Positions 1 through 10,487 of a stretch of 64,000 bases of DNA are shown here, one piece after another. Both the position numbers and the translations under genes were made by a program. Each line of letters opens with the position of its first letter. Position 1 is the first letter of the stretch. The notes under the pieces are model-generated. The model saw nothing but the letters and a program-made list of their open reading frames with translations. It ran no database searches and was not told where the DNA came from. The DNA comes from Micromonospora sp. MH99 (GTDB lineage Bacteria > Actinomycetota > Actinomycetes > Mycobacteriales > Micromonosporaceae), in contig NZ_MUZA01000004.1 in assembly GCF_021442385.1 (NCBI RefSeq), positions 1-64,000 of the forward strand, written 5' to 3'.

Positions 1-1047
1 CTCGGCTGGGCCGCCACCGTGCGCCGCCTGACCGACGGGCGGGCCCGCCCGGGCGCCGACCCGAGCCGGCCCGAGCCAGTGCCGGCACCACCCGCCGACG
101 ACCAGCCACCCGGGGGCCAGGCCGGCAGCGGCCAGACCGGCGGCGGGCCGGTTGAGGACCGTCGCGCCGGGGACCTGTTGGTGCGGGTCACCCGGCGCAA
201 CCAGGTCCTGCTGCGCGATCAGCTCGACCTGCTGGACGCGATGCAGCGGCGGGAGCGCAGCGCCGAGGAGGCCGACGAGCTGTTCCAGCTCGACCACCTC
301 ACCACCCGGATCCGCCGCAACGTCGAGAAGGTGATCACCCTCGCCGGCGCGACCCCGGCCCGCCGCTGGCGACGTCCGGTCCCCCTGCTCGACGTCACGC
401 GCGGCGCGGTCGCCGAGGTGCCGGAATACCACCGCGTCCTGGTCGCGCCACACTGGCCGTGGTCGCTCGCCGGGCCCGCCGTCACGGACGTCGTGCACCT
501 GCTGGCCGAGCTGATCGAGAACGCCCTGACCTTCTCGGGCACCGACACCACAGTCCGGGTCGCTGGTGAGCACCGGCCGCACGGCTGCGCGGTCGTGGTG
601 GTCGACGACGGTCCCGGCCTCGACGAGACCGCGTTGAGCGAGGCCAACCACCTGCTCACGAACCCGCCCACCCACCCGCCCGCCGACGCCACGGGGTTGC
701 ACACGGTCGCCCTGCTGGCCGCCCGCTGCGGTGCCCGCGTCACGTTGCGGCCCAGTCGGCGCGGCGGGACGGCCGCGATCGTGCACCTGCCTGCGGAACT
801 GGTCACGGTGACCGGCGGACCTGCCGTGGCGGCCCCCGGGCCCGCGCACCGGCCGGGTCACGGCGGGCCCGACGCGCCCGACGCGGCCAGGACGGGCCGG
901 GCGGGCGGCGCGGGCGAGTTGCCGATGCGGATCCGCCAGTCCCGGGCCGCCGGGCCCGAATCCGGGCCCAGGTGGCCCGACCCCGGCAGCACCGGCCCCG
1001 ACACCGTCGAGCTGCCGGTCACGAGAGCAACGAGGAGACATCGATGA
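1..1047 (+). CDS. Conservon-type sensor histidine kinase-like protein (CvnA-like), 5' end cut by window
   Basis: The frame is open from base 1 and reads through the GTG at 19, so the true start lies upstream and only the cytoplasmic C-terminal 348 residues are seen. A four-helix region of the nitrate-sensing kinase type contains LDHLTTRIRR, followed by a HATPase domain with N-box ELIENALTFS and G1 box DDGPGL. The G2 glycine loop (usually GLGL) reads TGLHTV, so ATP binding may be altered. A Pro/Gly/Arg-rich tail follows. The stop overlaps the ATG of the Roadblock gene (ATGA). In actinomycete conservons this kinase-like protein works with Roadblock, DUF742 and a small GTPase in a GPCR-like membrane complex; that is family knowledge. 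The signal sensed is unknown. Confidence 0.85.
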   Translation, partial: LGWAATVRRLTDGRARPGADPSRPEPVPAPPADDQPPGGQAGSGQTGGGPVEDRRAGDLLVRVTRRNQVLLRDQLDLLDAMQRRERSAEEADELFQLDHLTTRIRRNVEKVITLAGATPARRWRRPVPLLDVTRGAVAEVPEYHRVLVAPHWPWSLAGPAVTDVVHLLAELIENALTFSGTDTTVRVAGEHRPHGCAVVVVDDGPGLDETALSEANHLLTNPPTHPPADATGLHTVALLAARCGARVTLRPSRRGGTAAIVHLPAELVTVTGGPAVAAPGPAHRPGHGGPDAPDAARTGRAGGAGELPMRIRQSRAAGPESGPRWPDPGSTGPDTVELPVTRATRRHR

Positions 1048-1493
1048 CGCATGCAGTGGTCACCGCGGACAGCCTGACCGGCGCGCTGGACCGTCTGGTC
1101 GACCGGGTACGCGGGGCGGAGTTCGCCGTGGTGCTCTCCCCGGACGGGCTCCCGCTCGGCAGTTCCCGACGGGTGGAGGCGAAGCTGGCCGAACAGATCT
1201 CCGGCGTGGTCGCGGGCCTGCTGGCGTTGGGGCTGGCCGCCACCCGCACCTGCGACGCGGGAGGGCTGCGCCAGATCGTCGTGCAGATGTCGCGGGCGTT
1301 CCTGTTCGTCGCCACCATCGGAAACGGGACGATCCTCACCGTCCGGATCGCCGGCGACGAGACCGAGGTGGGTGACATGGCGTACGAGGTCGCGCTCTTC
1401 GTGGGGCAGGCCGAACGGCACCTGCCGATCACCCTGAGCCCCGCCTCCGCGGCGAGAAGCGGGGAATCCGGTGCACAGCGCCAACTCCGCTGA
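1044..1493 (+). CDS. Roadblock/LC7 domain protein (CvnB-like)
   Basis: A 149-residue cytoplasmic protein made of a single Roadblock/LC7 fold: helix LDRLVDRVRG, then strand FAVVLSPDGLPLGSS, a long central helix and a terminal strand pair. The ATG overlaps the kinase stop by 4 bases and has a purine-rich site (cgaggaga) just upstream, which favours it over in-frame starts inside the kinase gene. Proteins of this type bind small Ras-like GTPases and act as regulators or adaptors in conservons. The start of the DUF742 gene lies inside the 3' end of this gene, so the three are probably translationally coupled. Confidence 0.88.
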   Translation: MTHAVVTADSLTGALDRLVDRVRGAEFAVVLSPDGLPLGSSRRVEAKLAEQISGVVAGLLALGLAATRTCDAGGLRQIVVQMSRAFLFVATIGNGTILTVRIAGDETEVGDMAYEVALFVGQAERHLPITLSPASAARSGESGAQRQLR

Positions 1494-1851
1494 CGAGGCG
1501 TGGTACGACGACGACGCCGGCCCGGTGGCCCGTCCGTACACGATGACCGGTGGGCGCACCGCTCCCGAGCGGGGCCGCTTCGACCTGATCTCGCTGGTCG
1601 TCGCGCGGCGGCCGGCCACACCGCCCACGGCACTCTTCCCCGAACAGGCGCGCATCGTCGAGCTGTGTCACCATCCAGTGTCGGTGGCCGAGGTCAGCGC
1701 CGAGCTGGATCTGCCCCTGGGCACCGTCCGGGTCCTCCTCGGTGACCTGCTCGGGGCGGGTCTGGTCGAGACGCACGAACCACCGACGCTGTCGGAGCTG
1801 CCGTCGCAGGAGCTGCTCGAGTCGATACTTGTCGGGTTGCGCGCCCTGTGA
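1471..1851 (+). CDS. DUF742 protein (CvnC-like)
   Basis: A 126-residue protein starting at a GTG that overlaps the Roadblock gene by 23 bases. It has the DUF742 pattern: VARPYTMTGGRT near the N terminus, FDLISLV, then a winged-helix-like segment with VAEVSAELDLPLGTVRVLLGDL. The length fits the family. Conservons usually continue with a small GTPase (CvnD), but here the next gene is a membrane protein with a carbohydrate-binding-like domain, so the GTPase is missing or elsewhere. Function is inferred from context only: a cytoplasmic partner in kinase/Roadblock signalling. Confidence 0.87.
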   Translation: MHSANSADEAWYDDDAGPVARPYTMTGGRTAPERGRFDLISLVVARRPATPPTALFPEQARIVELCHHPVSVAEVSAELDLPLGTVRVLLGDLLGAGLVETHEPPTLSELPSQELLESILVGLRAL

Positions 1852-1920
1852 CGGGTCGGGTGCCACCGCGACCCAGGGGTCGCGGGTTGGCGTCCGGTGA
1901 TGAAGTGAAGGGGAGAGGCA

Positions 1921-2655
1921 GTGCCGGCAACACCGCCGCAGCCACGGCGTACTGTGGCGATCATTCTGCTGGACCGGATCGTGGCCGCCGCCGCAGCCGT
2001 ACGGCGGGTGGTCACCGGCCGGGGCGATGTGTCGCGGGCCACCTGGATCGCCGTGCTCGCGGCGCTCGGCGTGGTGGTGGCGACGGTGGTCTCCATCATC
2101 GGCGTGGTGCGTACGCCGGAGCAGTTGGCGCCGGTGACCCTCGATCCGCCCCCGTCGGTGGACCAGTTGGGCACCCCGGCGGCGGGTACGCCCCGGGGGC
2201 AGGCGAAGCCGGCGGCCAGCAGCCCACCCACGTCCGCGCCGCCGTCGGTGAGCGCGGCCCCGCCGCACGCCGAGCCGCCGACCAGCTCGCCGGCGGTGAC
2301 CCCCTCGTCGGCGTCGCCGACCCCGGCCGCTCTCGGCGCCGACTTCGCGATCGAGGAGAAGGCCCTGCTCAGCTACGGCGCCGCGGTGACGGTCAGCAAT
2401 CCGGGGCCGGCTCCGGTGGCACAGTGGACGCTGGCCATCACGCTGCCCCGGGAGTCGCTGCGCGTCAGCGCGGTCCAGGGCGCGCGGGCCACGCAGGACG
2501 GCGCGGTGTGGACGTTCGTGCCGGACGGGAGCGCCGGGCAGGTGCCGGGCAGCGCCTCGGTCCGGGTGACGTTCCGGGTCAACGGCGCGGCGGTCGGCGC
2601 GACGCCCACGGCGTGCACGATCGACGGGGTGGCCTGCGCAGGGCTGCCGGACTGA
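1921..2655 (+). CDS. Membrane-anchored protein with CBM2-like extracellular domain
   Basis: A 244-residue protein beginning at GTG with a short cytoplasmic segment, one membrane helix (TWIAVLAALGVVVATVV, residues ~41-62), a long Pro/Ser/Ala-rich linker (~75-140) and a C-terminal domain of about 100 residues. That domain has spaced Trp residues and a closing Cys pair (ACTIDGVACAG), as in bacterial cellulose-binding type 2 folds. It probably displays a beta-sandwich on the cell surface. It lies 69 bases after the DUF742 gene and may be co-transcribed with the conservon set. No catalytic domain is present and the carbohydrate ligand, if any, is unknown. Confidence 0.6.
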   Translation: MPATPPQPRRTVAIILLDRIVAAAAAVRRVVTGRGDVSRATWIAVLAALGVVVATVVSIIGVVRTPEQLAPVTLDPPPSVDQLGTPAAGTPRGQAKPAASSPPTSAPPSVSAAPPHAEPPTSSPAVTPSSASPTPAALGADFAIEEKALLSYGAAVTVSNPGPAPVAQWTLAITLPRESLRVSAVQGARATQDGAVWTFVPDGSAGQVPGSASVRVTFRVNGAAVGATPTACTIDGVACAGLPD

Positions 2656-2699
2656 CGGCCGCCGGCCGTCCGGTGGCGCGCGTCGCTCATGCTGAAGGG

Positions 2700-3080
2700 G
2701 TGATTCGCTTCGTCCTGAACGTCCTGTGGCTCATCTTCGGTGGTGGCCTCGTGCTGGCGATCGGTTACGGCTTCGCCGCGCTGGTCTGCTTCGTCCTGGT
2801 CGTCACCATCCCGTTCGGCGTCGCCTCGTTGCGCCTCGCTGTCTACTCGTTGTGGCCCTTCGGTCGCACCCTGGTGCCCAAGCCGGGCGCGGGCGTCGGC
2901 TCGGGGCTGGCGAACGTGCTGTGGGTGGTGCTGGCGGGGTGGTGGCTCGCCCTGTCGCACATTCTCGCGGGCATCGCGCTCTGCGTCACGATCATCGGAA
3001 TTCCGTTCGGCATCGCCAACTTCAAGCTCGTCCCGGCCGCGTTCTGGCCGCTGGGCCGGGAGGTCGTGGACGCGCCGTGA
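2700..3080 (+). CDS. YccF domain inner-membrane protein
   Basis: A 126-residue membrane protein with two YccF repeats. Each combines hydrophobic helices with a PFG loop: TIPFGVASLRLA and GIPFGIANFKL, each followed by an aromatic-Pro/Leu-Gly stretch (LWPFGR, FWPLGR). The GTG at 2700 is preceded by aagggg and gives the usual N terminus for the family. The protein probably spans the membrane four times. YccF proteins are widespread but have no established biochemical role. It follows the CBM-like membrane protein by 44 bases. Confidence 0.85.
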   Translation: MIRFVLNVLWLIFGGGLVLAIGYGFAALVCFVLVVTIPFGVASLRLAVYSLWPFGRTLVPKPGAGVGSGLANVLWVVLAGWWLALSHILAGIALCVTIIGIPFGIANFKLVPAAFWPLGREVVDAP

Positions 3081-3194
3081 CCCGTCGCCGGGTCGTCCGA
3101 GTAACCACGGGCGACCCGGCCCGGACCGTCACCGTCGATAGTGGACACTTCGAGGCGCTACCCACCCCGTCGAACCCCCCGATTGGAGCCTGGC

Positions 3195-3992
3195 ATGGCC
3201 GGCCCGGACGCCGAACTCACCGCGACGCTTGCGCCCGACGTGCCGCACGCGGCGCGGATCTGGAACTACTGGATGGGCGGCAGGGACAACTTCCAGTCCG
3301 ATCGGGCGGCCGGTGACGCGGTCGCCGAGGTCTACCCGGAGATCGTCCTGATGGCACAGCAGTCCCGCCGGTTCCTGGTGCGGGCCGTACGCCATCTGGC
3401 CGCCGAGGCGGGCATCCGGCAGTTCCTGGACATCGGCACGGGCCTGCCCACCATGCAGAACACCCACGCGGTCGCCCAGGGCGTCGCGCCCGACTCGCGG
3501 ATCGTCTACGTCGACAACGACCCGATGGTCCTCGTGCACGCGCGCGCGTTGCTGGCCAGCACGACCGCGCAGGGCGTCACCACGTACGTCCCGGCCGACT
3601 ACCACGACCCGGAGAGGATCCTCGCCGAGGCGGCGCGGACGCTGGACTTCGACCAGCCGATCGCTGTCATGTTCATGGGTGTGCTGGGGTACGAGCCGGA
3701 CCTGGCCGTGGTGCGCTCGATCGTCGCCCGAACGATGGACGCGACCGCGTCCGGCAGCCACCTGGTGCTCTGGGACGGCACCAACACCAGCCCGGCGGTG
3801 GTCTCCGGCGCGCAGCGGTTGGCCGAGAACGGTGGTGTGCCGTACATCCTGCGCAGCCCGACGGATCTCGCCAGCTGCTTCTCCGGGCTGACGATGGTGG
3901 AGCCCGGCCTCGTGCCGATCCCGTTGTGGCGCCCGGACGACGCCGACGCCGAGGGGATCGACGCCTACGGCGCCGTGGCCCGCAAACCCTGA
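3195..3992 (+). CDS. S-adenosyl methyltransferase, DUF574/SAM-MT family
   Basis: A 265-residue protein of the actinomycete-expanded DUF574 methyltransferase family. The diagnostic N-terminal signature ARIWNYWMGGRDNF is followed by a Rossmann SAM site (FLDIGTGLPT), an acidic second strand (RIVYVDNDPMV) and an Arg-rich helix typical of the family. The ATG at 3195 gives a standard N terminus; an in-frame GTG at 3141 would add 18 residues. Substrates of this family are unknown. The gene stands alone and converges with the Fn3/CBM protein gene 36 bases downstream. Confidence 0.87.
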   Translation: MAGPDAELTATLAPDVPHAARIWNYWMGGRDNFQSDRAAGDAVAEVYPEIVLMAQQSRRFLVRAVRHLAAEAGIRQFLDIGTGLPTMQNTHAVAQGVAPDSRIVYVDNDPMVLVHARALLASTTAQGVTTYVPADYHDPERILAEAARTLDFDQPIAVMFMGVLGYEPDLAVVRSIVARTMDATASGSHLVLWDGTNTSPAVVSGAQRLAENGGVPYILRSPTDLASCFSGLTMVEPGLVPIPLWRPDDADAEGIDAYGAVARKP

Positions 3993-3998
3993 CGGGCG

Positions 3999-4012
3999 CG
4001 GGCCACGGCCCG
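3999..4012. terminator. Possible bidirectional hairpin between convergent genes
   Basis: Arms CGGGCC and GGCCCG flank a two-base centre, in the 35-base gap between the methyltransferase and the convergent Fn3/CBM gene. The hairpin is short and has no T run, so terminator function is only a suggestion from position. Confidence 0.3.
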
Positions 4013-4027
4013 GTCATCGGTCACCGG

Positions 4028-4762
4028 TCAGCGACCGCAGGCCAGCAGCAGAGCGTCGGGAACCGCGCTGGTGGTCACGAGCAGGCCGAACGTCGTCGCG
4101 CCGCCCGGCGCGAGCGTCGCGTTGTAGGAGGCGTTGCGGACCGTGACGTCGGCGCCGGCCGTCTCGGCGACCCCGCGCCAGACCGTCTGGATGCGCTCGT
4201 CGCCGGCCCACCGCCAGGAGACGCTCCAGCCGTCCAGCGCCTGCGTGCCGGTGCTGCGCACCGTCACCGTGGCGACGAAGCCGGTGCCCCAGCGGGAGTC
4301 GATGGTGGCCGTCGCCCGGCACGCCGCCAGCGCGGCGGTCCGGGCCGGTCCGATCATGTACGGGTCCCGCCGGCCCTCGGCGTCACTGACCCGGTACCAG
4401 TACTCGGTGTCGGGCGTCAGCTGGCCGATGGTGACGGTCCCGTTGGTCTCCGGCCCGGTGACGGCCTGGGCCACCGGCGCCTGCCACTGTTGGGCGTCCT
4501 CCCGGCTGGCGAAGAGGCTGACGGTCATCGGCGGGTTGTAACCGCAGGGCGGGCGGAACAGGATCGAGTACGACAGCGTCACGCTCGTGGTGGTCACCGC
4601 GATCACCGAGACGCCTATCGGTAGGGCCGGCGGGCAGGTCGGGGTCGGTGACGGCGACAGGGTGGGTGCGGGCGTGGGGGCCGGCGCGGCCTCGGCGGAG
4701 CCGGTCGTGCCGGCCCAGCCGGCCAACGCCATGGTCGTGACTGCCAGGAAGATGCGGAGCAT
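4028..4762 (-). CDS. Secreted Fn3-like plus CBM2-like protein
   Basis: A 244-residue secreted protein. A signal peptide (MLRIFLAVTTMALAGWAG...AEA, ~28 residues) is followed by a short Pro/Thr linker, a fibronectin-III-like domain (SVTLSYS to PDTEYWYRV) and a C-terminal beta-sandwich of ~100 residues (CRATATIDSRWGTGF to LLACGR) with Trp and Cys spacing of the CBM2 type. The ATG at 4762 has a ggagg site 7 bases upstream. No catalytic domain is present, so it may be a free-standing carbohydrate-binding protein. It is divergent from the secreted protein at 5142 across 379 bases. Confidence 0.65.
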   Translation of the reverse strand: MLRIFLAVTTMALAGWAGTTGSAEAAPAPTPAPTLSPSPTPTCPPALPIGVSVIAVTTTSVTLSYSILFRPPCGYNPPMTVSLFASREDAQQWQAPVAQAVTGPETNGTVTIGQLTPDTEYWYRVSDAEGRRDPYMIGPARTAALAACRATATIDSRWGTGFVATVTVRSTGTQALDGWSVSWRWAGDERIQTVWRGVAETAGADVTVRNASYNATLAPGGATTFGLLVTTSAVPDALLLACGR

Positions 4763-5141
4763 CGGTACCTCCGGGGAGACCGTCGCCGTCGCGGTCGAGG
4801 ATGGGCGACCGACCGTACGGGCCGGACGTGCGGCGGCCGCCCGACGGCGATCGGCATGCGGCCGCTGACGAGGACTGCCCGGCGCGGGTGGTGTGACCAC
4901 CTCGCGCGTCCCCGCATCCGGAAACGAACTGACGCGCCGGCTCCCGAGCGCGACCGAACCACAGCATCGCATTCGACAACCGTCGATACAAGCTCGTCCA
5001 CCGGTGAGCGGCGGCGGCAGCGGGTCGTCGACGCGAGCCCGTCGAGAAGCGGCTGCCTGCTCCTCGCCGCGGGGACACGTGCCGGCCCCCTGAACCGACG
5101 ATCATCCATCGTGGCCTGTCAATTCGACGCGGGAGCACACC
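4763..5141. other. 379-base divergent intergenic region
   Basis: No gene is supported here. It should hold the promoters for the two divergent secreted-protein genes. Two dyads stand out: GGTGGT-gtg-ACCACC at 4887-4901 and ACGAT-catcc-ATCGT at 5098-5112. The second lies about 30 bases before the ATG of the rightward gene. Neither matches an operator I recognise. Confidence 0.5.
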
Positions 5142-6215
5142 ATGCGCGACAGAAGCAGCACGAACCGGCGATCCCGGGTGGCGAGGGCACTGACCGCGAC
5201 GGCCGCCGTAGCGGCACTGACCGTCGCCCCGCTCGCGGCGCCGGCACCCGCCACCGCCGCCGTCAGCCGGGCCGAGCTGGCCCTGCGGTGGGCGCCCGTG
5301 CACTACCAGGACGTCGACGCCACCGGCACCCACGCCCTGGGCGGTCAGTCCGACTACCTCACCGCCGTGGACTTCGACGGCGACCTGTCCGGGCGCAACA
5401 ACTGGGACCGTGCCGGCCAGCCCGGCACCTCCCTCGCGGCGCACGCCTACTACTCGGTCGTGGAGACGAGCACCCACTGGTACATCACGTACCTGTTCTT
5501 CCACCCGCGGGACTGGACCGATCACCCGTTCTTCGAGACCGAACACGAGAACGACGGCGAGGGAGTTCTCTTCGCGATCGAGCGCGACGGTTCCCCGTAC
5601 GGCGTCCTGCGCGGCGCGGTGACTGTCGCGCACAGCGACTTCTACTCGTACACGCCGGCCGGCAGCACCTGGACCAGTGGCCGGGAGAGCGTCGACGGCA
5701 CCCTGCAGTTCCAGACCTCACCGCACGACTCCTTCTCGCACCCGGTGACCGCGCAGGAGGCGCAGGGGCACGGCCTGAAGGCGTATCCGCAGTACGCCAT
5801 CAACGGCGACGGCCTGGTCTACTACCCGTCGACGGTGGCCGAGACGCCGAGCAGCGGCGACGACCGCGACGTGCGGTACCAGCTCGTCGACATCTTCGCC
5901 GCCGGGGGTCTGTGGGCGCAGCGGACCAACGCGAACCTGTTCGCCAGCCTCGGCACGTTCGCCGGCGACACCTCCGGCGACTGCGGCTCGGGCACCTGGA
6001 GCTGCTCGGCGAACTCCGCGAACGCCCCCTGGGGCTGGGACGACGGCAACGACGTACCCGCGCGCGGCGAGCTGGCCAGCGACCCGGCGAAGCTGTCCGC
6101 CGAGTACTTCACGGTCCCGGCCGGGCTGGCGCGCAGCTACAGCTACAACCCGTACGCCGGCGCCGCCGCGGCGCTGGCCGAGGCGGCCAGGACGGCAGCG
6201 CCCACCGTCGACTGA
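5142..6215 (+). CDS. Secreted protein of unknown function, Vps62-like
   Basis: A 357-residue protein with a strong signal peptide (basic N terminus, hydrophobic core, ATAA/V cleavage region near residue 40). The mature part opens with RWAPVHYQDVD and contains a conserved-looking core of Trp, Tyr and His (YFFHPRDWTDH-like region, then ETEHENDGEG, and FYSYTP further on). The layout recalls Vps62-related and NPP1-like secreted proteins, where a His/Asp/Glu cluster sits in a similar place. I see no proven catalytic motif. The gene is monocistronic, with a strong hairpin after its stop at 6230-6260. Confidence 0.6.
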   Translation: MRDRSSTNRRSRVARALTATAAVAALTVAPLAAPAPATAAVSRAELALRWAPVHYQDVDATGTHALGGQSDYLTAVDFDGDLSGRNNWDRAGQPGTSLAAHAYYSVVETSTHWYITYLFFHPRDWTDHPFFETEHENDGEGVLFAIERDGSPYGVLRGAVTVAHSDFYSYTPAGSTWTSGRESVDGTLQFQTSPHDSFSHPVTAQEAQGHGLKAYPQYAINGDGLVYYPSTVAETPSSGDDRDVRYQLVDIFAAGGLWAQRTNANLFASLGTFAGDTSGDCGSGTWSCSANSANAPWGWDDGNDVPARGELASDPAKLSAEYFTVPAGLARSYSYNPYAGAAAALAEAARTAAPTVD

Positions 6216-6229
6216 CCGACGGCTCACCT

Positions 6230-6260
6230 GCGCGGCCGGCCCGGTCCGGGCCGGCCGCGC
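6230..6260 (+). terminator. Strong GC hairpin after the secreted protein gene
   Basis: A 14-bp perfect stem, GCGCGGCCGGCCCG and its complement, with a 3-base loop, starts 15 bases after the stop at 6215. No T run follows, which is common for actinomycete terminators. Confidence 0.7.
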
Positions 6261-6341
6261 ACCGGCTCACGAGCCGCCGCCGGGCGCGTCGGCCGCCCCG
6301 GAGCGGTCGCGTCGCGCCGCGTCAGCACGTAGCCTGCGCGG

Positions 6342-7268
6342 ATGCGACACACCCTCGCACCCGGTGACGAGACCCTGCACGGTCACTTCTCCCCCGACAG
6401 TCCGCCGGCCCTCACCATCGACCCCGGCGATACCGTCACCTACCGCACCCTGGACTGCTGGTGGTCGGCCGGCCCCTACCCGGGCGGAGCGAACCGGGAC
6501 CGGCCCCGGGTTCCGCAGCATCGGCCCGATCACGGGCATGCGTTGACCGGGCCGGTAGCGGTCCGCGGTGCGCGGGCCGGCCAGACCCTCGCGGTACGCA
6601 TCGACGCGATAGTCCCGGGCGCCTGGGGAACGACTGTGGCCGGCGGGTGGCCGAGCGGGTTCAACAAGCGCTACGGCGTCGAGGCCGACGGCGTGGTGCA
6701 CGCCTGGGAGCTGGACCCGGTGGCGTTGACCGGCCGCAACCAGCACGGCCACACGGTGGCGCTGCGCCCGTTCATGGGGGTGCTCGGCATGCCGCCCGCC
6801 GAGCCGGGGAGACACTCGACAATTCCGCCCCGCCCGTGCGGCGGCAACCTGGACTGCAAGGACCTGACCGCCGGCAGCACCCTGCTGCTGCCGATCCCGG
6901 TCGACGGGGCGCTGTTCTCGGTAGGGGACGGGCACGCCGCGCAGGGCGACGGCGAGGTCGGCGGTACGGCGATCGAGTGCCCGATGGACGAGGTGACGCT
7001 GACCTTCGACGTCCGCGACGACTTCCCGGTCACCGGCCCGGTGGCCCGCACCGCCGACGCCTGGCTGACGCTGGGCGTGGGCGCGTCCCTCGACGACGCG
7101 ACGTTCATGGCCCTGGACGGGATGCTGACCCTGCTGCAACGGCTGCACGGCCTCCGCCGACCGGACGCGGTGGCGCTGGCCAGCGTCGTCGTCGACGTGC
7201 GGGTGACCCAGATCGTCAACCAGACCGTCGGCGCGCACGCGGTGCTGCGCGACGACGCGCTGCGCTGA
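6342..7268 (+). CDS. Acetamidase/formamidase family protein
   Basis: A 308-residue FmdA/AmdA-family hydrolase, expected to release ammonia from formamide, acetamide or similar small amides in the cytoplasm. Family features seen include PGDTVTYRT near the N terminus, the RPFMGVLGMPPAEPG segment, GGNLDCKDLTAGSTLLLPI and the metal-site region FSVGDGHAAQGDGEVGGTAIE. Length is normal for the shorter bacterial members. The ATG at 6342 is preceded by a divergent-free 126-base gap holding the hairpin of the upstream gene. Substrate range cannot be read from the sequence. Confidence 0.9.
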   Translation: MRHTLAPGDETLHGHFSPDSPPALTIDPGDTVTYRTLDCWWSAGPYPGGANRDRPRVPQHRPDHGHALTGPVAVRGARAGQTLAVRIDAIVPGAWGTTVAGGWPSGFNKRYGVEADGVVHAWELDPVALTGRNQHGHTVALRPFMGVLGMPPAEPGRHSTIPPRPCGGNLDCKDLTAGSTLLLPIPVDGALFSVGDGHAAQGDGEVGGTAIECPMDEVTLTFDVRDDFPVTGPVARTADAWLTLGVGASLDDATFMALDGMLTLLQRLHGLRRPDAVALASVVVDVRVTQIVNQTVGAHAVLRDDALR

Positions 7269-7314
7269 GCCGCCACAGCGGACCGCCCGCGCCGTTTCGC
7301 GACGCCGGACGCTG

Positions 7315-8166
7315 TCAGCGCAGCCGGCGGGCGGTGAACCTCGCCGGCGGCTCGGCGATCGCGTCCTGTGCCGCGACCAGCTGGATCTCTCGGGTGCCCG
7401 CCGCGAGGGTCGCCTCAAGGACGGCGAAGACCGAGGAGATGGTGCGCTCCAACGCGGTCGCGGGTGAGCCGGAGGTCAACAGGTGCGCCAGGTACAGCGC
7501 TGCCGTGACGTCACCCCCGCCGTTCGGATTGATCGGCAGCAGCGGCGTGGTCACCGCCCAGGCGCCCTCGTCGGAGACCGCCACCACCTCCAGCGCGTCC
7601 GCCGGGACGTCGCCGTGCAGCACGCTCGTGACCAGGACGTGCCGCGGTCCGGTGGCGCGGACGACGTCGACGGCCTCCAGCACCTCCGCCAGCGTGGACG
7701 TCGTGCGGCCGGCGAGGAAGTCCAACTCGAAGTGGTTCGGCGTGATGATGTCGGCGCGCGGCACGACCGTGTCGCGCAGGTACTCCGGAATGCCGGGTCG
7801 GACGAACATGCCCCGACCGATGTCGCCCATCACCGGGTCGCAGCAGTACACGGCGGCCGGGTTGGCGGCCTTGACCTGGGCCACCGCGTCCAGGATCACG
7901 GCGCCCATCGCCGGATCACCCTGGTAGCCGGACAGCACCGCGTCGGCACCACCGAGGACCCCCCGGTCGGCGATGCCCGCGATCACCTCGGCCACGTCGG
8001 CGGCGGCCAGCAGCGGCCCGCGCCACGCGCCGTACCCGGTGTGGTTGGAGAAGTGGACCGTCAGGACGGGCCAGACCTCGTGCCCGAGTCGCTGGAGGGG
8101 GAAGACGGCGGCGGAGTTGCCGACATGGCCGTAGGCGACCGACGACTGGATGGACAGGATCTGCAC
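7315..8166 (-). CDS. pdxY: Pyridoxal kinase
   Basis: A 283-residue ribokinase-fold enzyme that phosphorylates pyridoxal to PLP in B6 salvage. The N terminus MQILSIQSSVAYGHVGNSAA is typical of PdxY/PdxK. The sugar-kinase body follows with GYQGDP, CDPVMGD, the substrate-lid region ADIITPNHFELDFLAG and the anion-hole motif NGGGDVTAALYLA. The start is the GTG at 8166, which gives the usual 283-286 residue length. The gene converges with the acetamidase gene (46-base gap). There is no PLP-biosynthesis operon nearby. Confidence 0.93.
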   Translation of the reverse strand: MQILSIQSSVAYGHVGNSAAVFPLQRLGHEVWPVLTVHFSNHTGYGAWRGPLLAAADVAEVIAGIADRGVLGGADAVLSGYQGDPAMGAVILDAVAQVKAANPAAVYCCDPVMGDIGRGMFVRPGIPEYLRDTVVPRADIITPNHFELDFLAGRTTSTLAEVLEAVDVVRATGPRHVLVTSVLHGDVPADALEVVAVSDEGAWAVTTPLLPINPNGGGDVTAALYLAHLLTSGSPATALERTISSVFAVLEATLAAGTREIQLVAAQDAIAEPPARFTARRLR

Positions 8167-8334
8167 CGACCCATCATGGCCGCCTTCGACGAGGCGCGGC
8201 GCACGGCCCGCCGAATCTGTCGGCTGGCCCACTCCGGCCAGCCGGTACGCGCCGGACGGACCGCGCCACGGCCGACCCGCGAGCCGACGCCACCACAGCG
8301 CGGTCGGGCGTGCGGTGCCACCCGCGGAGCACGC

Positions 8335-8374
8335 CCTCGGGCGGCCCGGACCGTGTCGTCCGCGCCGCCCGAGG
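8335..8374 (-). terminator. Terminator hairpin downstream of the trypsin gene
   Basis: An 11-bp stem CCTCGGGCGGC with its complement at 8364-8374 starts 18 bases past the protease stop. The 18-base loop can itself pair (cggac/gtccg), making an extended hairpin. Confidence 0.65.
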
Positions 8375-8392
8375 TCCTCCGTCAGCGGGTCG

Positions 8393-10277
<1,885 letters not shown>

Positions 10278-10355
10278 GACGCCTCCGGTGCAGCCCCACG
10301 CACTTCACCGAACGGGCGGCGTGACGGACACACCGAGAGTCGACACGACGGCGCG

Positions 10356-10368
10356 GAGTCGGCGACTC
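10356..10368. promoter_or_regulatory. GAGTC-ggc-GACTC dyad upstream of the ABC exporter
   Basis: A perfect 5-bp inverted repeat with a 3-base centre lies in the 295-base region between the divergent hypothetical gene and the exporter ATPase gene. No regulator can be assigned from sequence. Confidence 0.3.
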
Positions 10369-10487
10369 TTGGCCCCGGGCATGTGGTCGGGCGTGGGCCA
10401 CCACATCGGGCGCGGGCAGGCGCTCTGCCGTCGCGAGCATATCGCGACCCGGGGCCCTCGTTCGCCCCGCGGAACCCCCGACCCCCG

